Below are positions 1 to 9,496 of a stretch of 64,000 bases of DNA, one piece after another. Origin of the DNA: Lachnospiraceae bacterium XBB1006. Lineage in GTDB: Bacteria > Bacillota > Clostridia > Lachnospirales > Lachnospiraceae. The stretch is from the NCBI GenBank assembly GCA_900115795.1, contig FOXT01000006.1, positions 115,423-179,422 on the forward strand, written 5' to 3'. The position numbers and the translations under genes were made by a program. Within the stretch, counting starts at the first letter, position 1; each line of letters starts with the position of its first letter. Under the pieces are notes generated by a model. That model was given only the letters and a program-made list of their open reading frames with translations, did not search any database and was not told the DNA's origin.

Positions 1-270
1 GGATTTTCCATTCGCGTTCTGGAAACACCGGGGCATACGCCGGGAGGGTGTTGCTTTTTCTTCCCGGAACAAAAGGTGCTGTTTTCCGGTGATACTCTGT
101 TTTTGGAGTCTGTTGGAAGAACGGATTTTCCGGGTGGAAGCATGAGCGAATTGGTGCATGCGTTGAAAGAGAAGTTGTTTTGTTTGCCGGAAGATGTTGC
201 AGTGTATCCGGGGCATATGGAAGAAACCAGTATTGGATATGAGAAGAAATACAATCCTTTTTGCGAATAG
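1..270 (+). CDS. MBL-fold hydrolase, glyoxalase II-like (5' end outside window)
   Basis: This is the C-terminal 89 codons of a metallo-beta-lactamase-fold hydrolase; the reading frame is open from base 1, so the start lies upstream of the window. Visible motifs are TPGHTPGG (metal-ligand His), SGDTLF followed by GRTDFPGG (bridging Asp) and YPGH (last metal-ligand His), the order seen in hydroxyacylglutathione hydrolase-like proteins. Members usually run to about 205-210 residues, so somewhat more than half is missing. It probably hydrolyses a thioester or similar small substrate in the cytoplasm; the true substrate cannot be told from the family. It ends 38 bases before hemZ on the same strand and may share its transcript. 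Confidence 0.85.
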   Translation, partial: GFSIRVLETPGHTPGGCCFFFPEQKVLFSGDTLFLESVGRTDFPGGSMSELVHALKEKLFCLPEDVAVYPGHMEETSIGYEKKYNPFCE

Positions 271-308
271 CGTAAGCATGACGAAGGATAGGAGAGAAGA
301 AACGGCAA

Positions 309-1781
309 ATGATAGCAATACAGTTAAATACAGATGAGTTTGAGTATGACATACGTTCTCTGGTGAAAGCTTTTTTTCCGGAAGAGGAACAGTATGTCCA
401 TTGTGATGTAAGCAAAGTGATACAACAAAAGGAACCGGAGAAGGCGCCGGATTGGGTTCTTCGTGTTATGCTTTTACCGGAAGAGATGTATGCATTTTTT
501 GAGGGGGAAGAGGCAAACAAGGTGACGGTTAGAACGGTGGCAGAGAATCGAGTGCAACGTAAGAACGATGCGAAGCGTATGTTGTATGCGTTGTTGAAAG
601 CAAGAACAGGAAACGTCCTTCCCTGGGGAAGTTTAACAGGAATCCGACCGACCAAGCTGTTTACGAAGGCTTTGTTGGAGGGTAGACAGGATGAGGAAAT
701 TCTTGCAACGATGAAGAAAACCTATTTTCTTAGCGATGAGAAGGCTGAGGTAGGACTTCAGATTGCGAAGAAGGAGCAGACCCTGTTAGGAAAGCTTCCG
801 AAAACCGGGGGATATAGTTTGTATATTCATGTTCCCTTTTGCCCCACCACGTGCTTATATTGTTCGTTTACGTCGTTTCCGGCAGCGATGTATAAAGAGA
901 AGATGCAAGGATATGTGGAGGCATTAAAGAAGGAGCTTTCCATGTATGCAAAGGAATTGCGAGCACAGGAGCTGACAACCATTTATGTAGGAGGCGGCAC
1001 ACCGACAACGTTGGGTGAAAAACAGCTTGAAGAACTGTGTTGTCATATTGAGGAGAAGTTTGATTTGTCTCATCTTCGGGAATATACGGTGGAGGCCGGA
1101 AGACCGGATAGCATTACGAAAGAGAAGTTGGCGGTGCTTCGGAAACATGGAGTAACCAGAATATCCATTAATCCCCAGACGATGAATGATGAAACGCTGA
1201 GGGTATTAGGACGGCAGCATACGGTGAAACAGACAGAGGAAGCTTTTTGGCTTGCCAGAGAGATGGGATTTGATAATATCAACATGGACATTATCCTTGG
1301 ACTCCCAATGGAAAGTGATAGAGAAGTGATGCGGACCCTTCAGGAAGTGGAGCGGTTGCATCCGGATAGTCTGACGGCACACAGCCTTTCCATTAAGCAT
1401 AATTCGCGATTGAATCGGATGCGGGAGCAATACCGGGAGTTGACATTTGCGGATGCGGTTCGTGGAATGGCACTGGCAAAGCAAAGTGCAGTGCAAATGG
1501 GAATGGAACCTTATTATTTGTACCGACAGAAGCAGATAGCCGGAAATTTAGAAAATATAGGCTACGCTCTGCCGGGAAAAGAAGGTCTTTATAATATTTT
1601 GATTATGGAAGAACGGCAAAGCATTTTTTCTGTAGGAGCGGGGGCCGTTACGAAGATAATTAAGAATCCCGGAGAATTATTTGAACGGGTAGAAACGGTG
1701 AAGGATGTGAATACATACTTACATCGATTAGAGGAAATGATTGACAAGAAAAGGGAAGCGCTTTTGCGGGCGGACCTTTGA
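309..1781 (+). CDS. hemZ: HemZ-type radical SAM coproporphyrinogen dehydrogenase family protein
   Basis: A 490-residue radical SAM protein. The cluster-binding motif CPTTCLYC (Cys178, Cys182, Cys185) is preceded by YIHVPF and followed by a glycine-rich YVGGGTPT motif, which is the HemN/HemZ arrangement. About 170 residues lie ahead of the radical SAM core, which is the length and layout of clostridial HemZ rather than HemN or HemW. HemZ is assigned to oxygen-independent coproporphyrinogen III oxidation, but in Clostridia without a full heme pathway the substrate is uncertain. The chosen ATG has a GGAGA sequence about 13 bases upstream, a rather long spacing. It precedes hisS by 15 bases, so the two are very likely cotranscribed. 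Confidence 0.9.
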   Translation: MIAIQLNTDEFEYDIRSLVKAFFPEEEQYVHCDVSKVIQQKEPEKAPDWVLRVMLLPEEMYAFFEGEEANKVTVRTVAENRVQRKNDAKRMLYALLKARTGNVLPWGSLTGIRPTKLFTKALLEGRQDEEILATMKKTYFLSDEKAEVGLQIAKKEQTLLGKLPKTGGYSLYIHVPFCPTTCLYCSFTSFPAAMYKEKMQGYVEALKKELSMYAKELRAQELTTIYVGGGTPTTLGEKQLEELCCHIEEKFDLSHLREYTVEAGRPDSITKEKLAVLRKHGVTRISINPQTMNDETLRVLGRQHTVKQTEEAFWLAREMGFDNINMDIILGLPMESDREVMRTLQEVERLHPDSLTAHSLSIKHNSRLNRMREQYRELTFADAVRGMALAKQSAVQMGMEPYYLYRQKQIAGNLENIGYALPGKEGLYNILIMEERQSIFSVGAGAVTKIIKNPGELFERVETVKDVNTYLHRLEEMIDKKREALLRADL

Positions 1782-1796
1782 AAATAGGAGGATACT

Positions 1797-3047
1797 ATGG
1801 CTTTAAAGAAGAAACCAGTGACCGGAATGCGAGATATTATGCCGGAAGAAAAAGAAATTCGTGATTACGTCCAGGGCGTAATTAGCAAAACATATCGGGA
1901 GTTTGGCTTTTCGCCGATTGAGACTCCTTGCATGGAGGATATCGCGAATCTTTCGAGCAACCAGGGTGGAGAAAATGAAAAATTAATCTTCAAAGTGTTA
2001 AAACGTGGTGAAAAGCTAAAGATTGATGAGGCAAAGGACGAAATAGATTTGGTAGATCAGGGGATGCGTTACGATTTAACCCTTCCATTAACCCGCTATT
2101 ATTCTAATCATGCAAACGATTTACCGGCACCTTTTAAGGCATTGCAGATGGGACCGGTATGGCGAGCAGATCGACCACAGCGTGGACGATATCGTCAGTT
2201 CGTGCAGTGTGATATTGATATTTTAGGTGATCCAACAAATTTAGCGGAAATTGAATTGATTACAGCCACTACCACCTGTTTAGGAAAGCTGGGCTTTGAG
2301 AATTTTGAAATTCGTATTAATGAGCGACGGATTTTAAAAGCGATGGCATCGTACTGTGGATTCGATGAGAATCGTTTTGATGAGGTTTTCATTATTCTCG
2401 ACAAGATGGACAAAATCTCAGAAGAGGGTGTCAAAGAGGAGCTATTATCACATGGCTTTGCGCAGGATGGAGTGCTTCAATATATGCAACTGTATAAGGA
2501 CCTGGCACAGGCAGAGGATGGATTATCCTTACTTCAGAAGACGTTGGGAACTTGTCTTGAAGAAGGGGTAATTGAGAATTTACAGGAAATTATTTCCTGT
2601 GTTGAGGCAACCAAACATGGAAACTTCAAGGTTGTGTTTGATCCGACGCTGGTGCGTGGCATGTCTTATTATACCGGAACGATTTTTGAAATCGCTATGC
2701 CGCAGTTTGGTGGAGCATGCGGTGGCGGTGGCCGATATGATAAGATGGTTGGAAACTTCACCGGTAAGGATGTACCGGCATGCGGCTTTTCCATTGGTTT
2801 TGAGCGAATTGTTCTTTTACTTTTGGAAAATGGATTTACGATACCAAATGCGGGTGGTAAGGTTGCGTATCTTTTGGAAAAAGGCTGTGATAAAGAGAAA
2901 TTAGTGCAAACCATGAAGGAAGCTGCCGCATTGCGGGAGCAGGGAACGGTGGTATTAATTAGTCGTATGAACAAGAACAAGAAGTTCCAGAAAGAACAGC
3001 TTGAAGCATCCGGATATCACGACATTCGGGAAATCTTTAACCGATAG
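1797..3047 (+). CDS. hisS: Histidyl-tRNA synthetase
   Basis: A 416-residue class II aminoacyl-tRNA synthetase that charges tRNA-His in the cytoplasm. Seen in the sequence are the N-terminal PVTGMRDIMPEE segment, motif 2 (GPVWRADRPQRGRYRQF), the histidine-binding LVRGMSYYTGTIFE segment, and the glycine-rich GGACGGGGRYDKMVG followed by GFSIGFERI of motif 3. A short anticodon-binding domain closes the protein. The length matches bacterial HisS. HisZ, the regulatory paralogue, usually lacks parts of the histidine motifs, and these are intact here, so a catalytic HisS is favoured. The ATG has a good AGGAGG site. No T-box is visible upstream because the gene follows hemZ directly. Confidence 0.92.
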   Translation: MALKKKPVTGMRDIMPEEKEIRDYVQGVISKTYREFGFSPIETPCMEDIANLSSNQGGENEKLIFKVLKRGEKLKIDEAKDEIDLVDQGMRYDLTLPLTRYYSNHANDLPAPFKALQMGPVWRADRPQRGRYRQFVQCDIDILGDPTNLAEIELITATTTCLGKLGFENFEIRINERRILKAMASYCGFDENRFDEVFIILDKMDKISEEGVKEELLSHGFAQDGVLQYMQLYKDLAQAEDGLSLLQKTLGTCLEEGVIENLQEIISCVEATKHGNFKVVFDPTLVRGMSYYTGTIFEIAMPQFGGACGGGGRYDKMVGNFTGKDVPACGFSIGFERIVLLLLENGFTIPNAGGKVAYLLEKGCDKEKLVQTMKEAAALREQGTVVLISRMNKNKKFQKEQLEASGYHDIREIFNR

Positions 3048-3064
3048 TATAAGGAGGTACGTTT

Positions 3065-5089
3065 ATGTCGAAGCAGAACCAGGGAGAACAGGAAGTTATG
3101 ACGAAGAAGAAATTTGGAATCAAAGCAAAGCTATTACTATTTACATTGCCCATCATTGCGTTTGCATTTTTACTGGTTGCATTTTTGTCTTATAATTTTG
3201 CGAAGGATAAGATTTCTGTGAAAACAAGGGAATTATTGCAAGCAAGTGCCCAAAGCAGTGAAAACAAAATTTTGACCTGGCAGCGAGACACCTTACGTAT
3301 TGTAGATACTGCATTGGAAACGATGCAGAACTTAAAAATGAATAAAGAGGAAGTACTTGCGTACGAGAAGTTTTTCTTAGAGACCAACGAGTATTTCCCA
3401 AATGGAATTTATATTATTCAGGATGATGGAAATCTTCTGGATGCAAGCGGATGGGAACCGGATAATGACCAGCGTGAATCAGACTATTATAAAATTGGTT
3501 TGGAGCATAGCGATAAACTGTATTTTGGCGAAGCTTACATAGATGCGTTAACGAATGGATTTGTAGTTACCGCCAGCCGCCATATGGATAACATTGCCGG
3601 TGTTGGTGCGGTTGCAAACGTGGATATTAATTTAAATACATTGGCTGAGGTTGTGAAAGAGATGAAAGTTGTTGGAAATGGCGATGCTTTTATCCTTGAT
3701 ACAGCCAACGACACCATTCTCGCTCATAAGAATGAGAAAATGGTTGGAAAAACGGCCAAAGATGCGGGGGATAGCTTTTATAAACAGGTGGCGTCCCTTG
3801 CAAAAAGCAAAAAGAGCCAGGTTACCAGTTTGGCATCAAAAGATGGTGACTACATGGTGAGTATTGAACCAATTGATGATACCAGTTGGGTAATGGTTTG
3901 TCGTGGACTTGAGAAGAATATTTATAGCGATGTAAGAACACTTGCGATTATTCTTTCCATCGTTTCCATTGTTATTGTTATTATTATTTCTCTGGTATTA
4001 ACTATTTTGATTCGCCGCATCACCAATCCAATCAAACGATTGACGGATACCATTGTGGCAGTTACCAATGGTGATTTTACGACGGATATCGAAGTGAAGG
4101 GAAATGATGAAGTTACGGTGATGGCAAGCAATACCAGAGAGTTTTTGCAGGTAATGCGAAATGCATTGGCTTCCATTGCGAAAGTATCGGACAACATTGA
4201 TATGCAGGCAAAAGACAGTACACAGATTGCGAAAACCTTACACGAGTCAGCATCCGGACAGTCGGAGGCCATGACCTCCCTGCGTGGTAATCTGGATGAA
4301 TTGATTGAATCCATTGCGGTAATTGCAGAAAATGCAACGAAGCTGGCTACGGTAGTAGCAGATACTTCGGATGCCGGTGAGCGGGCGATGAATAATATGG
4401 CGGAGACTATGAAAGCGGCAGATGACGGACGTCAGAATATGAAGTCCGTAACCGTATCCATGAGTGAAATCCAAAGCGGCATGAGTGACCTTGAAAAGTC
4501 CATTACCAATGTGGGTGGCGCAGCAGTAAAGATTAATGAGATTACCGCAACGATTCGTGAGATTGCGGAGGAAACCAATTTGCTATCCTTGAATGCATCC
4601 ATTGAGGCGGCACGTGCCGGAGAAGTGGGACGTGGATTCGCAGTGGTTGCAACACAGATTAAGAGCCTGGCAGAGACATCCGCAGAGGCAGCGGATCAGA
4701 TTTCGAACTTGATTGATTCGGTAAATGACTTGATCAATGAGACCGTAGAACAGTCCCATCAGAGTGTGGGTCAGATTACGGCCGGTGTCGAGCGGGTTTA
4801 CGAAGCATCCGACCAGTTTAATAATATCTTTGATGGCATTACGCAGACGAATAGTATTATTCAGGATATTATTCAGCAGATTCACGATGCGAACGATGTA
4901 GCAGCCAACATGGCAGCAGTAACGGAGGAACAGTCGGCATCTGCGGAAGTAATTGGTAATACAGCCCTTAATGTACAGGAGTTAACGGACATTGTAACCG
5001 GAAACAGTGCCGATGTGGAGAAAGACTCAGAAAATCTTACCAATATGGCAGACTCTTTGGAAAAGCAAATTTCTGCATTTAAAATTTAA
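3065..5089 (+). CDS. Methyl-accepting chemotaxis protein with dCache sensor
   Basis: A 674-residue chemoreceptor. Order of parts: short cytoplasmic N-terminus, TM1 at about 20-43, a periplasm-facing double-Cache-like sensor of about 245 residues, TM2 at about 292-315, a HAMP segment ([14 protein letters not shown]), then a long coiled-coil signalling domain with the conserved tip [20 protein letters not shown] near residues 505-525. It should signal to CheA/CheW and control flagellar behaviour; the ligand is unknown, though dCache sensors often bind amino acids or small organic acids. It begins 17 bases after hisS with an AAGGAGG site and is closed by a clear terminator. No other che gene is nearby. 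Confidence 0.93.
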   Translation: MSKQNQGEQEVMTKKKFGIKAKLLLFTLPIIAFAFLLVAFLSYNFAKDKISVKTRELLQASAQSSENKILTWQRDTLRIVDTALETMQNLKMNKEEVLAYEKFFLETNEYFPNGIYIIQDDGNLLDASGWEPDNDQRESDYYKIGLEHSDKLYFGEAYIDALTNGFVVTASRHMDNIAGVGAVANVDINLNTLAEVVKEMKVVGNGDAFILDTANDTILAHKNEKMVGKTAKDAGDSFYKQVASLAKSKKSQVTSLASKDGDYMVSIEPIDDTSWVMVCRGLEKNIYSDVRTLAIILSIVSIVIVIIISLVLTILIRRITNPIKRLTDTIVAVTNGDFTTDIEVKGNDEVTVMASNTREFLQVMRNALASIAKVSDNIDMQAKDSTQIAKTLHESASGQSEAMTSLRGNLDELIESIAVIAENATKLATVVADTSDAGERAMNNMAETMKAADDGRQNMKSVTVSMSEIQSGMSDLEKSITNVGGAAVKINEITATIREIAEETNLLSLNASIEAARAGEVGRGFAVVATQIKSLAETSAEAADQISNLIDSVNDLINETVEQSHQSVGQITAGVERVYEASDQFNNIFDGITQTNSIIQDIIQQIHDANDVAANMAAVTEEQSASAEVIGNTALNVQELTDIVTGNSADVEKDSENLTNMADSLEKQISAFKI

Positions 5090-5103
5090 GAAAAAAGGAG
5101 TAG

Positions 5104-5136
5104 CCTGCATGGTCTATGGATCATGCAGGTTTTTTT
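5104..5136 (+). terminator. Rho-independent terminator after the chemoreceptor
   Basis: CCTGCATG and CATGCAGG form a perfect 8-bp stem around a 10-base loop and are followed by seven T residues. It ends the hemZ-hisS-chemoreceptor transcript. Confidence 0.9.
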
Positions 5137-5166
5137 GTAATGTTTCCCTTGACAGGAAAGTGGGGG

Positions 5167-5195
5167 TTGACAAAAAGTGAATTGTACTTTATTGT
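5167..5195 (+). promoter_or_regulatory. Predicted sigma-A promoter for ispE
   Basis: TTGACA (5167-5172) and TATTGT (5190-5195) are separated by 17 bases. The pair lies just after the upstream terminator and about 37 bases before the ispE start. Confidence 0.55.
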
Positions 5196-5231
5196 ATATT
5201 GTATACAAAGAAAAACAATATTCGGAGGCAA

Positions 5232-6110
5232 ATGGTGGATAAGATTGCGTTGCGCCCTTTGGCAAAGGTAAATTTTGGTTTGGATGTTGTTGGTAAACGT
5301 GAGGACGGATATCATGAAGTGCGAATGGTTATGCAAACTCTTTCACTGCATGATCATATGGTGATGGAGAAACAGGACAATGGGAAGGTTTCATTAAAGA
5401 CCAACTTGCGGTATTTACCAACGGATAAGAATAATCTGGTGATTCAGGCTATAGAACTGTTGCGAGAGGAATTTCATATTTCCCAGGGAGTGCGGGTGAA
5501 TTTGAAGAAGGTAATCCCGGTGGCGGGAGGAATGGCAGGTGGCAGCAGTGATGCGGCAGCAGCCATATTTGGCATGAATAAGCTATTTGATTTGCATTTG
5601 TCCCGGAAGGACATGATGGAGCGCGGACTTACGTTGGGAGCGGATGTTCCCTATTGTATTATGCGAGGAACTGCGCTGGCAGAGGGAATCGGTGAGGTGT
5701 TGACCCCCTTGCCGGGAATTCCGAAGTGTGGTGTATTGATTGTAAAGCCGGCGTTTAGTGTGTCAACGAAGAAGGTATACGAGGCATTTGATAAGCAAAG
5801 TGCGATCAATCATCCCAATATGGATAAGCTGCTTGAGGCAGTTTCAAATCAGGATATGGATGGGATTTTGATGCATATGGGGAACAATTTAGAGGATGTT
5901 ACCAAAAGAATGCATCCGATCATTGGAAGAATTGAAGAACAGATGGAACAGGCAGGTGCAAGACGCGCGATGATGAGCGGAAGCGGGCCGACGGTTTTTG
6001 GAATTTTTGACACAATCGAAGAGGCACAGCGGGCTAGCCGCGTGTTTCAATCTCGTAAGGATATAGGACAGGTTCATGTGACCACAATTTATAATGTGAA
6101 AGGGAGGTAG
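5232..6110 (+). CDS. ispE: 4-diphosphocytidyl-2-C-methyl-D-erythritol kinase
   Basis: A 292-residue GHMP kinase of the non-mevalonate (MEP) isoprenoid pathway; it phosphorylates CDP-methylerythritol with ATP. Supporting motifs are the N-terminal AKVNFGLDVVGKREDGYHEV segment, the ATP-binding glycine loop PVAGGMAGGSSDAAAA and the C-terminal MMSGSGPTVFG loop. The length fits the family. The open frame extends upstream to a TTG, but the ATG at 5232 is chosen because CGGAGG lies 3-8 bases before it and because family members begin there. It is followed after six bases by a GntR-type regulator, suggesting cotranscription. Confidence 0.92.
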   Translation: MVDKIALRPLAKVNFGLDVVGKREDGYHEVRMVMQTLSLHDHMVMEKQDNGKVSLKTNLRYLPTDKNNLVIQAIELLREEFHISQGVRVNLKKVIPVAGGMAGGSSDAAAAIFGMNKLFDLHLSRKDMMERGLTLGADVPYCIMRGTALAEGIGEVLTPLPGIPKCGVLIVKPAFSVSTKKVYEAFDKQSAINHPNMDKLLEAVSNQDMDGILMHMGNNLEDVTKRMHPIIGRIEEQMEQAGARRAMMSGSGPTVFGIFDTIEEAQRASRVFQSRKDIGQVHVTTIYNVKGR

Positions 6111-6116
6111 GTAGGA

Positions 6117-6788
6117 ATGGCGAATTTAGAATTAATTGAAAACGATTATTTGCCATTGCGAGATGTGGTGTTTCAGACACTGCGAAATGCAATTCTCAAG
6201 GGAGAATTGAAGCCGGGCGAGCGCTTAATGGAAATGAAGCTTGCCAGTAAATTAGGGGTAAGCCGGACGCCGATTCGAGAGGCGATTCGTATGCTGGAGC
6301 AGGAAGGACTTGCAGTTACCATACCCCGTCGCGGAGCACAGGTTGCGAAGATGACAGAGAAGGATATGGATGCCGTCTACGATATTCGTCGTTGCTTAGA
6401 ACGATTGACGGTAGAGTATACCAGTGGAAAGATGGATGTGGGACAGATTGCACAGTTACGTTATGCACAGAAAGTATTTGAGGAAGCAGTTGCAGAGGGC
6501 GACAACGTAGAAATCGAGAAGAAGGATTGGGAGTTTCATTCCGTTATTTTTAATGCCACGGGCAATACCCGCCTGGTGTCAATTATGAATACCCTGCAGG
6601 AACAATTGTCCAGATACCGTTGGGCATATTTGCAGCATAACACCAAGCTCCAGAAGTTAATTGAAGAGCATCGTCAGATTGTGGATGCCCTGGAGAAGGG
6701 AAGCTTTGAAGAAAGCATTGCGGCAACCATGGCACATCTGGACAGCCAGGAGGCAATTATCAAAGAGGTCATAAAGAAAGGTGTATAA
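6117..6788 (+). CDS. GntR-family transcriptional regulator (FadR/FCD subfamily)
   Basis: A 223-residue DNA-binding regulator. Residues about 15-75 form the GntR winged helix (LKPGERLMEMKLASKLGVSRTPIREAIRMLEQEGL), and the rest is the all-helical FCD effector-binding domain with an Asp/His pattern (YDIRR, FHSVIFNATGN, EHRQIVDAL) that often coordinates a metal and an organic acid. The target genes and effector are not visible. It sits directly downstream of ispE and upstream of a terminator, so it may simply share that promoter. No palindromic operator stands out near the ispE promoter. Confidence 0.9.
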   Translation: MANLELIENDYLPLRDVVFQTLRNAILKGELKPGERLMEMKLASKLGVSRTPIREAIRMLEQEGLAVTIPRRGAQVAKMTEKDMDAVYDIRRCLERLTVEYTSGKMDVGQIAQLRYAQKVFEEAVAEGDNVEIEKKDWEFHSVIFNATGNTRLVSIMNTLQEQLSRYRWAYLQHNTKLQKLIEEHRQIVDALEKGSFEESIAATMAHLDSQEAIIKEVIKKGV

Positions 6789-6810
6789 AGTTTCGAAAGA
6801 TGTACACACT

Positions 6811-6843
6811 AAGAGTCAAGCAGCGTTGTTTGGCTCTTTTTTT
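6811..6843 (+). terminator. Terminator after the GntR gene
   Basis: AAGAGTCAA pairs with TTGGCTCTT (one G-U), with the T-run continuing directly out of the stem. It closes the ispE-gntR transcript. Confidence 0.85.
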
Positions 6844-6888
6844 GTGAAAGGGAAATAGGCTCAGCACACCCATTGGAAAGGACGGAAT

Positions 6889-8322
6889 ATGGAGAAACAA
6901 TTATCGAAAAAAGAAGAAAGGCTTCGTCAAAGCCTGTCGGATTGTGCCGATGTGGTTTTTCGTTCCCTGCAATTGGGGGAAGAAACCTCTGCGTTGGCGA
7001 TTTTTATGGAACCTACCGCCGGTGATTTGATGGGCGTTAGCCAAATGGTGCTTTCATTTCTGGGAGAAAGCAGGCAACAGATTGAAAAGCGTATAAAGGA
7101 TGGAAATGTGGGGCTTTTGGATTGTGCACCCCTTACGAAGGAAGAACAGGTGATTGGAGCCATTTTTACAGGGGATGTGGTGCTTTGCGTTGACGGCGTC
7201 AAAGAGGCGCTGAAAATACCGGCAAAAGGCTATCCGGGGCTTGGGGTTACGAAAGCCGATGCGGAAAAGGGATTGCGTGGCTCGGAAGAAAGCTTTGCAG
7301 ATGCCATTAAGGTCAATGCGGCCCTTTTGCGTAAGCGACTGAAATGTCCCCAATTAAAGGTGCTGCAATACCAAGTGGGAACGAGGTCACAGACTCTTGT
7401 TTATGTGGTGTACATGGAGGATTTGGTGTTTCCGGATTTGATTCCACGGCTAAAAGAACGGTTGGAAGCCTTTCAGATGGACGCGCTTGCGGATGTAGGC
7501 GTGGAACAACAGTTACTGGCGGATAAGCCGGGAACGCTATTTTCGCAAATGCAAAGTACCAAACGTCCGGCGTTTGCCTGCGCGGAATTGCTCAATGGAC
7601 GGGCGGTGCTGCTGGTGGATAATTCACCGGAAGCATTGCTTTTGCCAACGGCATACCAGAATTTTTTTCAGGTGGCAGATGATGCCTATCTGCATTTTGT
7701 TGTGGCTACATCCCTTCGGTGGCTTCGCTACGTTGCATCTTTGGGAGCGATGTATACGCCGGGAGCTTATGTGGTGGCGACAATGCAGGAACCACAATTG
7801 ATTCCGGTTCACTTGTTTTTGACCTTGCAGCGTTCGTTGCTGCAAACACCTTTTGGGGCAACCGCAGAGGTACTCTTAATGGAAGTCGCTTTTTTGCTTT
7901 TGCAGGAGGCGGGGGTACGTATGCCCGGTGAGATGAGCAACGCCATTGGCATTGTGGGTGGTCTGATTATAGGCTCGGCGGCGGTGGAAGCGGGGCTGGT
8001 CTCGCCCATGAGTGTGATGGTGGTGGCACTTTCTGCGTTATGTGCCTTTAGCGTACCAAATCAGGAGATGGCAGGCGCGTACCGCATCGTGAGCATCCTT
8101 TGTCTGGTGCTTTGCAGCGTGTTTGGAACGGTGGGGCTATGGGTCAGTATACTTGGAACGGGACTTTATCTGGCTACGTTAACAAGTCTGGGTTATCCGT
8201 TTTTGCACAAAATTGATAGTATTTACGTAAAACCGGCGCCTCAAAGAATTTTTCGGGCATGGTATGCCAGAAAGCAAAATCCTGTTCGGCTGCGAGAAAG
8301 GTGGAACAAATGGAAACATTAG
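6889..8322 (+). CDS. GerA-family spore germinant receptor A subunit
   Basis: A 477-residue GerA/GerKA-family protein. The first 230 or so residues form the soluble N-terminal domain, and a membrane region follows with the family signatures PGAYVV and LLQEAGVRMPGEMSNAIGIV. At least four hydrophobic segments are visible, and the chain ends with a short basic tail (RIFRAWYARKQNPV). The length is typical of the family. It would sit in the spore inner membrane and take part in sensing a germinant and releasing ions. It is the first gene of a run with two further membrane or secreted proteins and spoIIR. A sigma-G promoter is expected for such an operon, but I could not identify one with confidence. 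Confidence 0.88.
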   Translation: MEKQLSKKEERLRQSLSDCADVVFRSLQLGEETSALAIFMEPTAGDLMGVSQMVLSFLGESRQQIEKRIKDGNVGLLDCAPLTKEEQVIGAIFTGDVVLCVDGVKEALKIPAKGYPGLGVTKADAEKGLRGSEESFADAIKVNAALLRKRLKCPQLKVLQYQVGTRSQTLVYVVYMEDLVFPDLIPRLKERLEAFQMDALADVGVEQQLLADKPGTLFSQMQSTKRPAFACAELLNGRAVLLVDNSPEALLLPTAYQNFFQVADDAYLHFVVATSLRWLRYVASLGAMYTPGAYVVATMQEPQLIPVHLFLTLQRSLLQTPFGATAEVLLMEVAFLLLQEAGVRMPGEMSNAIGIVGGLIIGSAAVEAGLVSPMSVMVVALSALCAFSVPNQEMAGAYRIVSILCLVLCSVFGTVGLWVSILGTGLYLATLTSLGYPFLHKIDSIYVKPAPQRIFRAWYARKQNPVRLRERWNKWKH

Positions 8323-9014
8323 GAGTATTGCTTGGGTTTGCACTGCCACTTGGGGTGGAAAATCCGGCAGAGAGTTTGCCTGCATTGGGAATTGCCGGAA
8401 TGCTTTATTATATATGGACACGTCGTCGGAACGGAGAACTTCCTGTTTTTTCTTATGCAGTGACGGCGGTCCTGGTGGATGGCAGGCTGTCGCGTGATTT
8501 AATGACCTATATTGGGCGAAAAAGTGCATGGCCCTTATGTGCACTATGGCTTCTTGTTTTTAGCCTCTATGGGCAAAAGAAAGAGCTTGCGTGGCATGTG
8601 CCGGGGGAAGCGGAATTAAAAAGAATCGTAAACAATGCAGTATTGGCGGGACTTGTTATTTTGCTGGTAGTTCAGGTACCTGTTTTTTGCCCGTGGCTGT
8701 TACGGGTACGTACCGTGTACCCGGAGCGGATAGCAGGACTGAGTCTGTTTTTTTTCGTTATCAGTCTGTTGTTTGGTGCGTCGGTTAAAAGCTACCTGAT
8801 TTTTGGCGCCTGTATCCTTTGTTTAGGAGGAACGTTGCCGCTTCGCATGCTCATGCAATGTCCGGAGCCGTTTTTGGAGTTGGGGCGTAGTGGGGGGAGT
8901 GGGATGCTTCATTTTCCCCCCGTGGAAATTGTTTGCGCCATGGTTTACTGGACTGTGCAATTTGTTACCCTTCGTGGGTGTGTGGTAAGGGTGTGTAAGG
9001 AGGTTGGAAAATGA
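8310..9014 (+). CDS. Multi-pass membrane protein, possibly a reduced GerB-like subunit
   Basis: A 234-residue very hydrophobic protein with about six membrane segments. Its ATG lies inside the last codons of the GerA-type gene (13-base overlap), and its stop overlaps the next start by four bases, so the three genes are translationally coupled. Position between an A subunit and a C-like protein is where a GerB transporter-like subunit is expected. GerB proteins normally have about 360 residues and ten membrane helices, however, and I see no clear GerB motif. Two readings are possible: a shortened, diverged B subunit, or an unrelated membrane partner. An upstream in-frame ATG at 8259 is open but has no ribosome site and would overlap far into gerA. 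Confidence 0.6.
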   Translation: METLGVLLGFALPLGVENPAESLPALGIAGMLYYIWTRRRNGELPVFSYAVTAVLVDGRLSRDLMTYIGRKSAWPLCALWLLVFSLYGQKKELAWHVPGEAELKRIVNNAVLAGLVILLVVQVPVFCPWLLRVRTVYPERIAGLSLFFFVISLLFGASVKSYLIFGACILCLGGTLPLRMLMQCPEPFLELGRSGGSGMLHFPPVEIVCAMVYWTVQFVTLRGCVVRVCKEVGK

Positions 9015-9481
9015 GAAAAGTACTGGCTTGGCTATTTGTGGGGAGCTGCGTGTGGTTTCTATATACCGGCCAGCGGGAAGAAAAACTTGAGCGGCCGGTT
9101 ATGCTGGTTACGGATATGGACAGCCTTTGTGAAGGAAAAAGGGCAGAATATGCACATACCCGGGTATTGGTGATTCATGAAGAATTTGGAAGAAGGAAGA
9201 TGCAGGCGTTATTAAACCATCGAGAGCTATCCTACGGTACATGGGTGGTAGTTTCAAAGACAGCGGTGGAGGTGGCGGTAAAAGAAACAGAAGAAGGCAT
9301 TACAAAACAGCTACAGACGCTTACCGGTTCCGATGCAGTTAAGCTGCAGTCTTTTTTGCAGATGCAGTATGGACAGAAAAAAGCGGTGAGACTCCCAGTT
9401 ATTTGTAAAACAAGGCGGGGAATTGAGAAAAATGGCTATTGCCTGTATAAAGATGGAAAAATCCGGCAATCCTTTCCGTAG
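9011..9481 (+). CDS. Short GerC-like protein
   Basis: A 156-residue protein with an N-terminal signal-anchor (residues about 4-20). The segment around TRVLVIHEEFGRRKMQALLN and GTWVVVSKTAVEVAV resembles the part of GerAC proteins where a related gene-A-to-C pattern (conserved EE-F/L, then tawVlVakg) is found. The end (VRLPVICKTRRGIEKNGYCL then YKDGKI) resembles the last GerAC strand set. Normal GerC lipoproteins have about 370-400 residues, so most of the middle is missing. No lipobox cysteine is seen: the hydrophobic segment holds Cys13, but without the usual context. It is coupled to the preceding gene by a four-base ATGA overlap. The assignment rests on weak similarity plus position. Confidence 0.5.
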   Translation: MRKVLAWLFVGSCVWFLYTGQREEKLERPVMLVTDMDSLCEGKRAEYAHTRVLVIHEEFGRRKMQALLNHRELSYGTWVVVSKTAVEVAVKETEEGITKQLQTLTGSDAVKLQSFLQMQYGQKKAVRLPVICKTRRGIEKNGYCLYKDGKIRQSFP

Positions 9482-9496
9482 AAAGGACGTGAAAAT

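Noticed and set aside
1740..1800. T-box leader for hisS (and likewise for asnS at 12422-12440)
   Set aside because: Only 15 to 17 bases separate these genes from their upstream neighbours, so there is no room for a leader.
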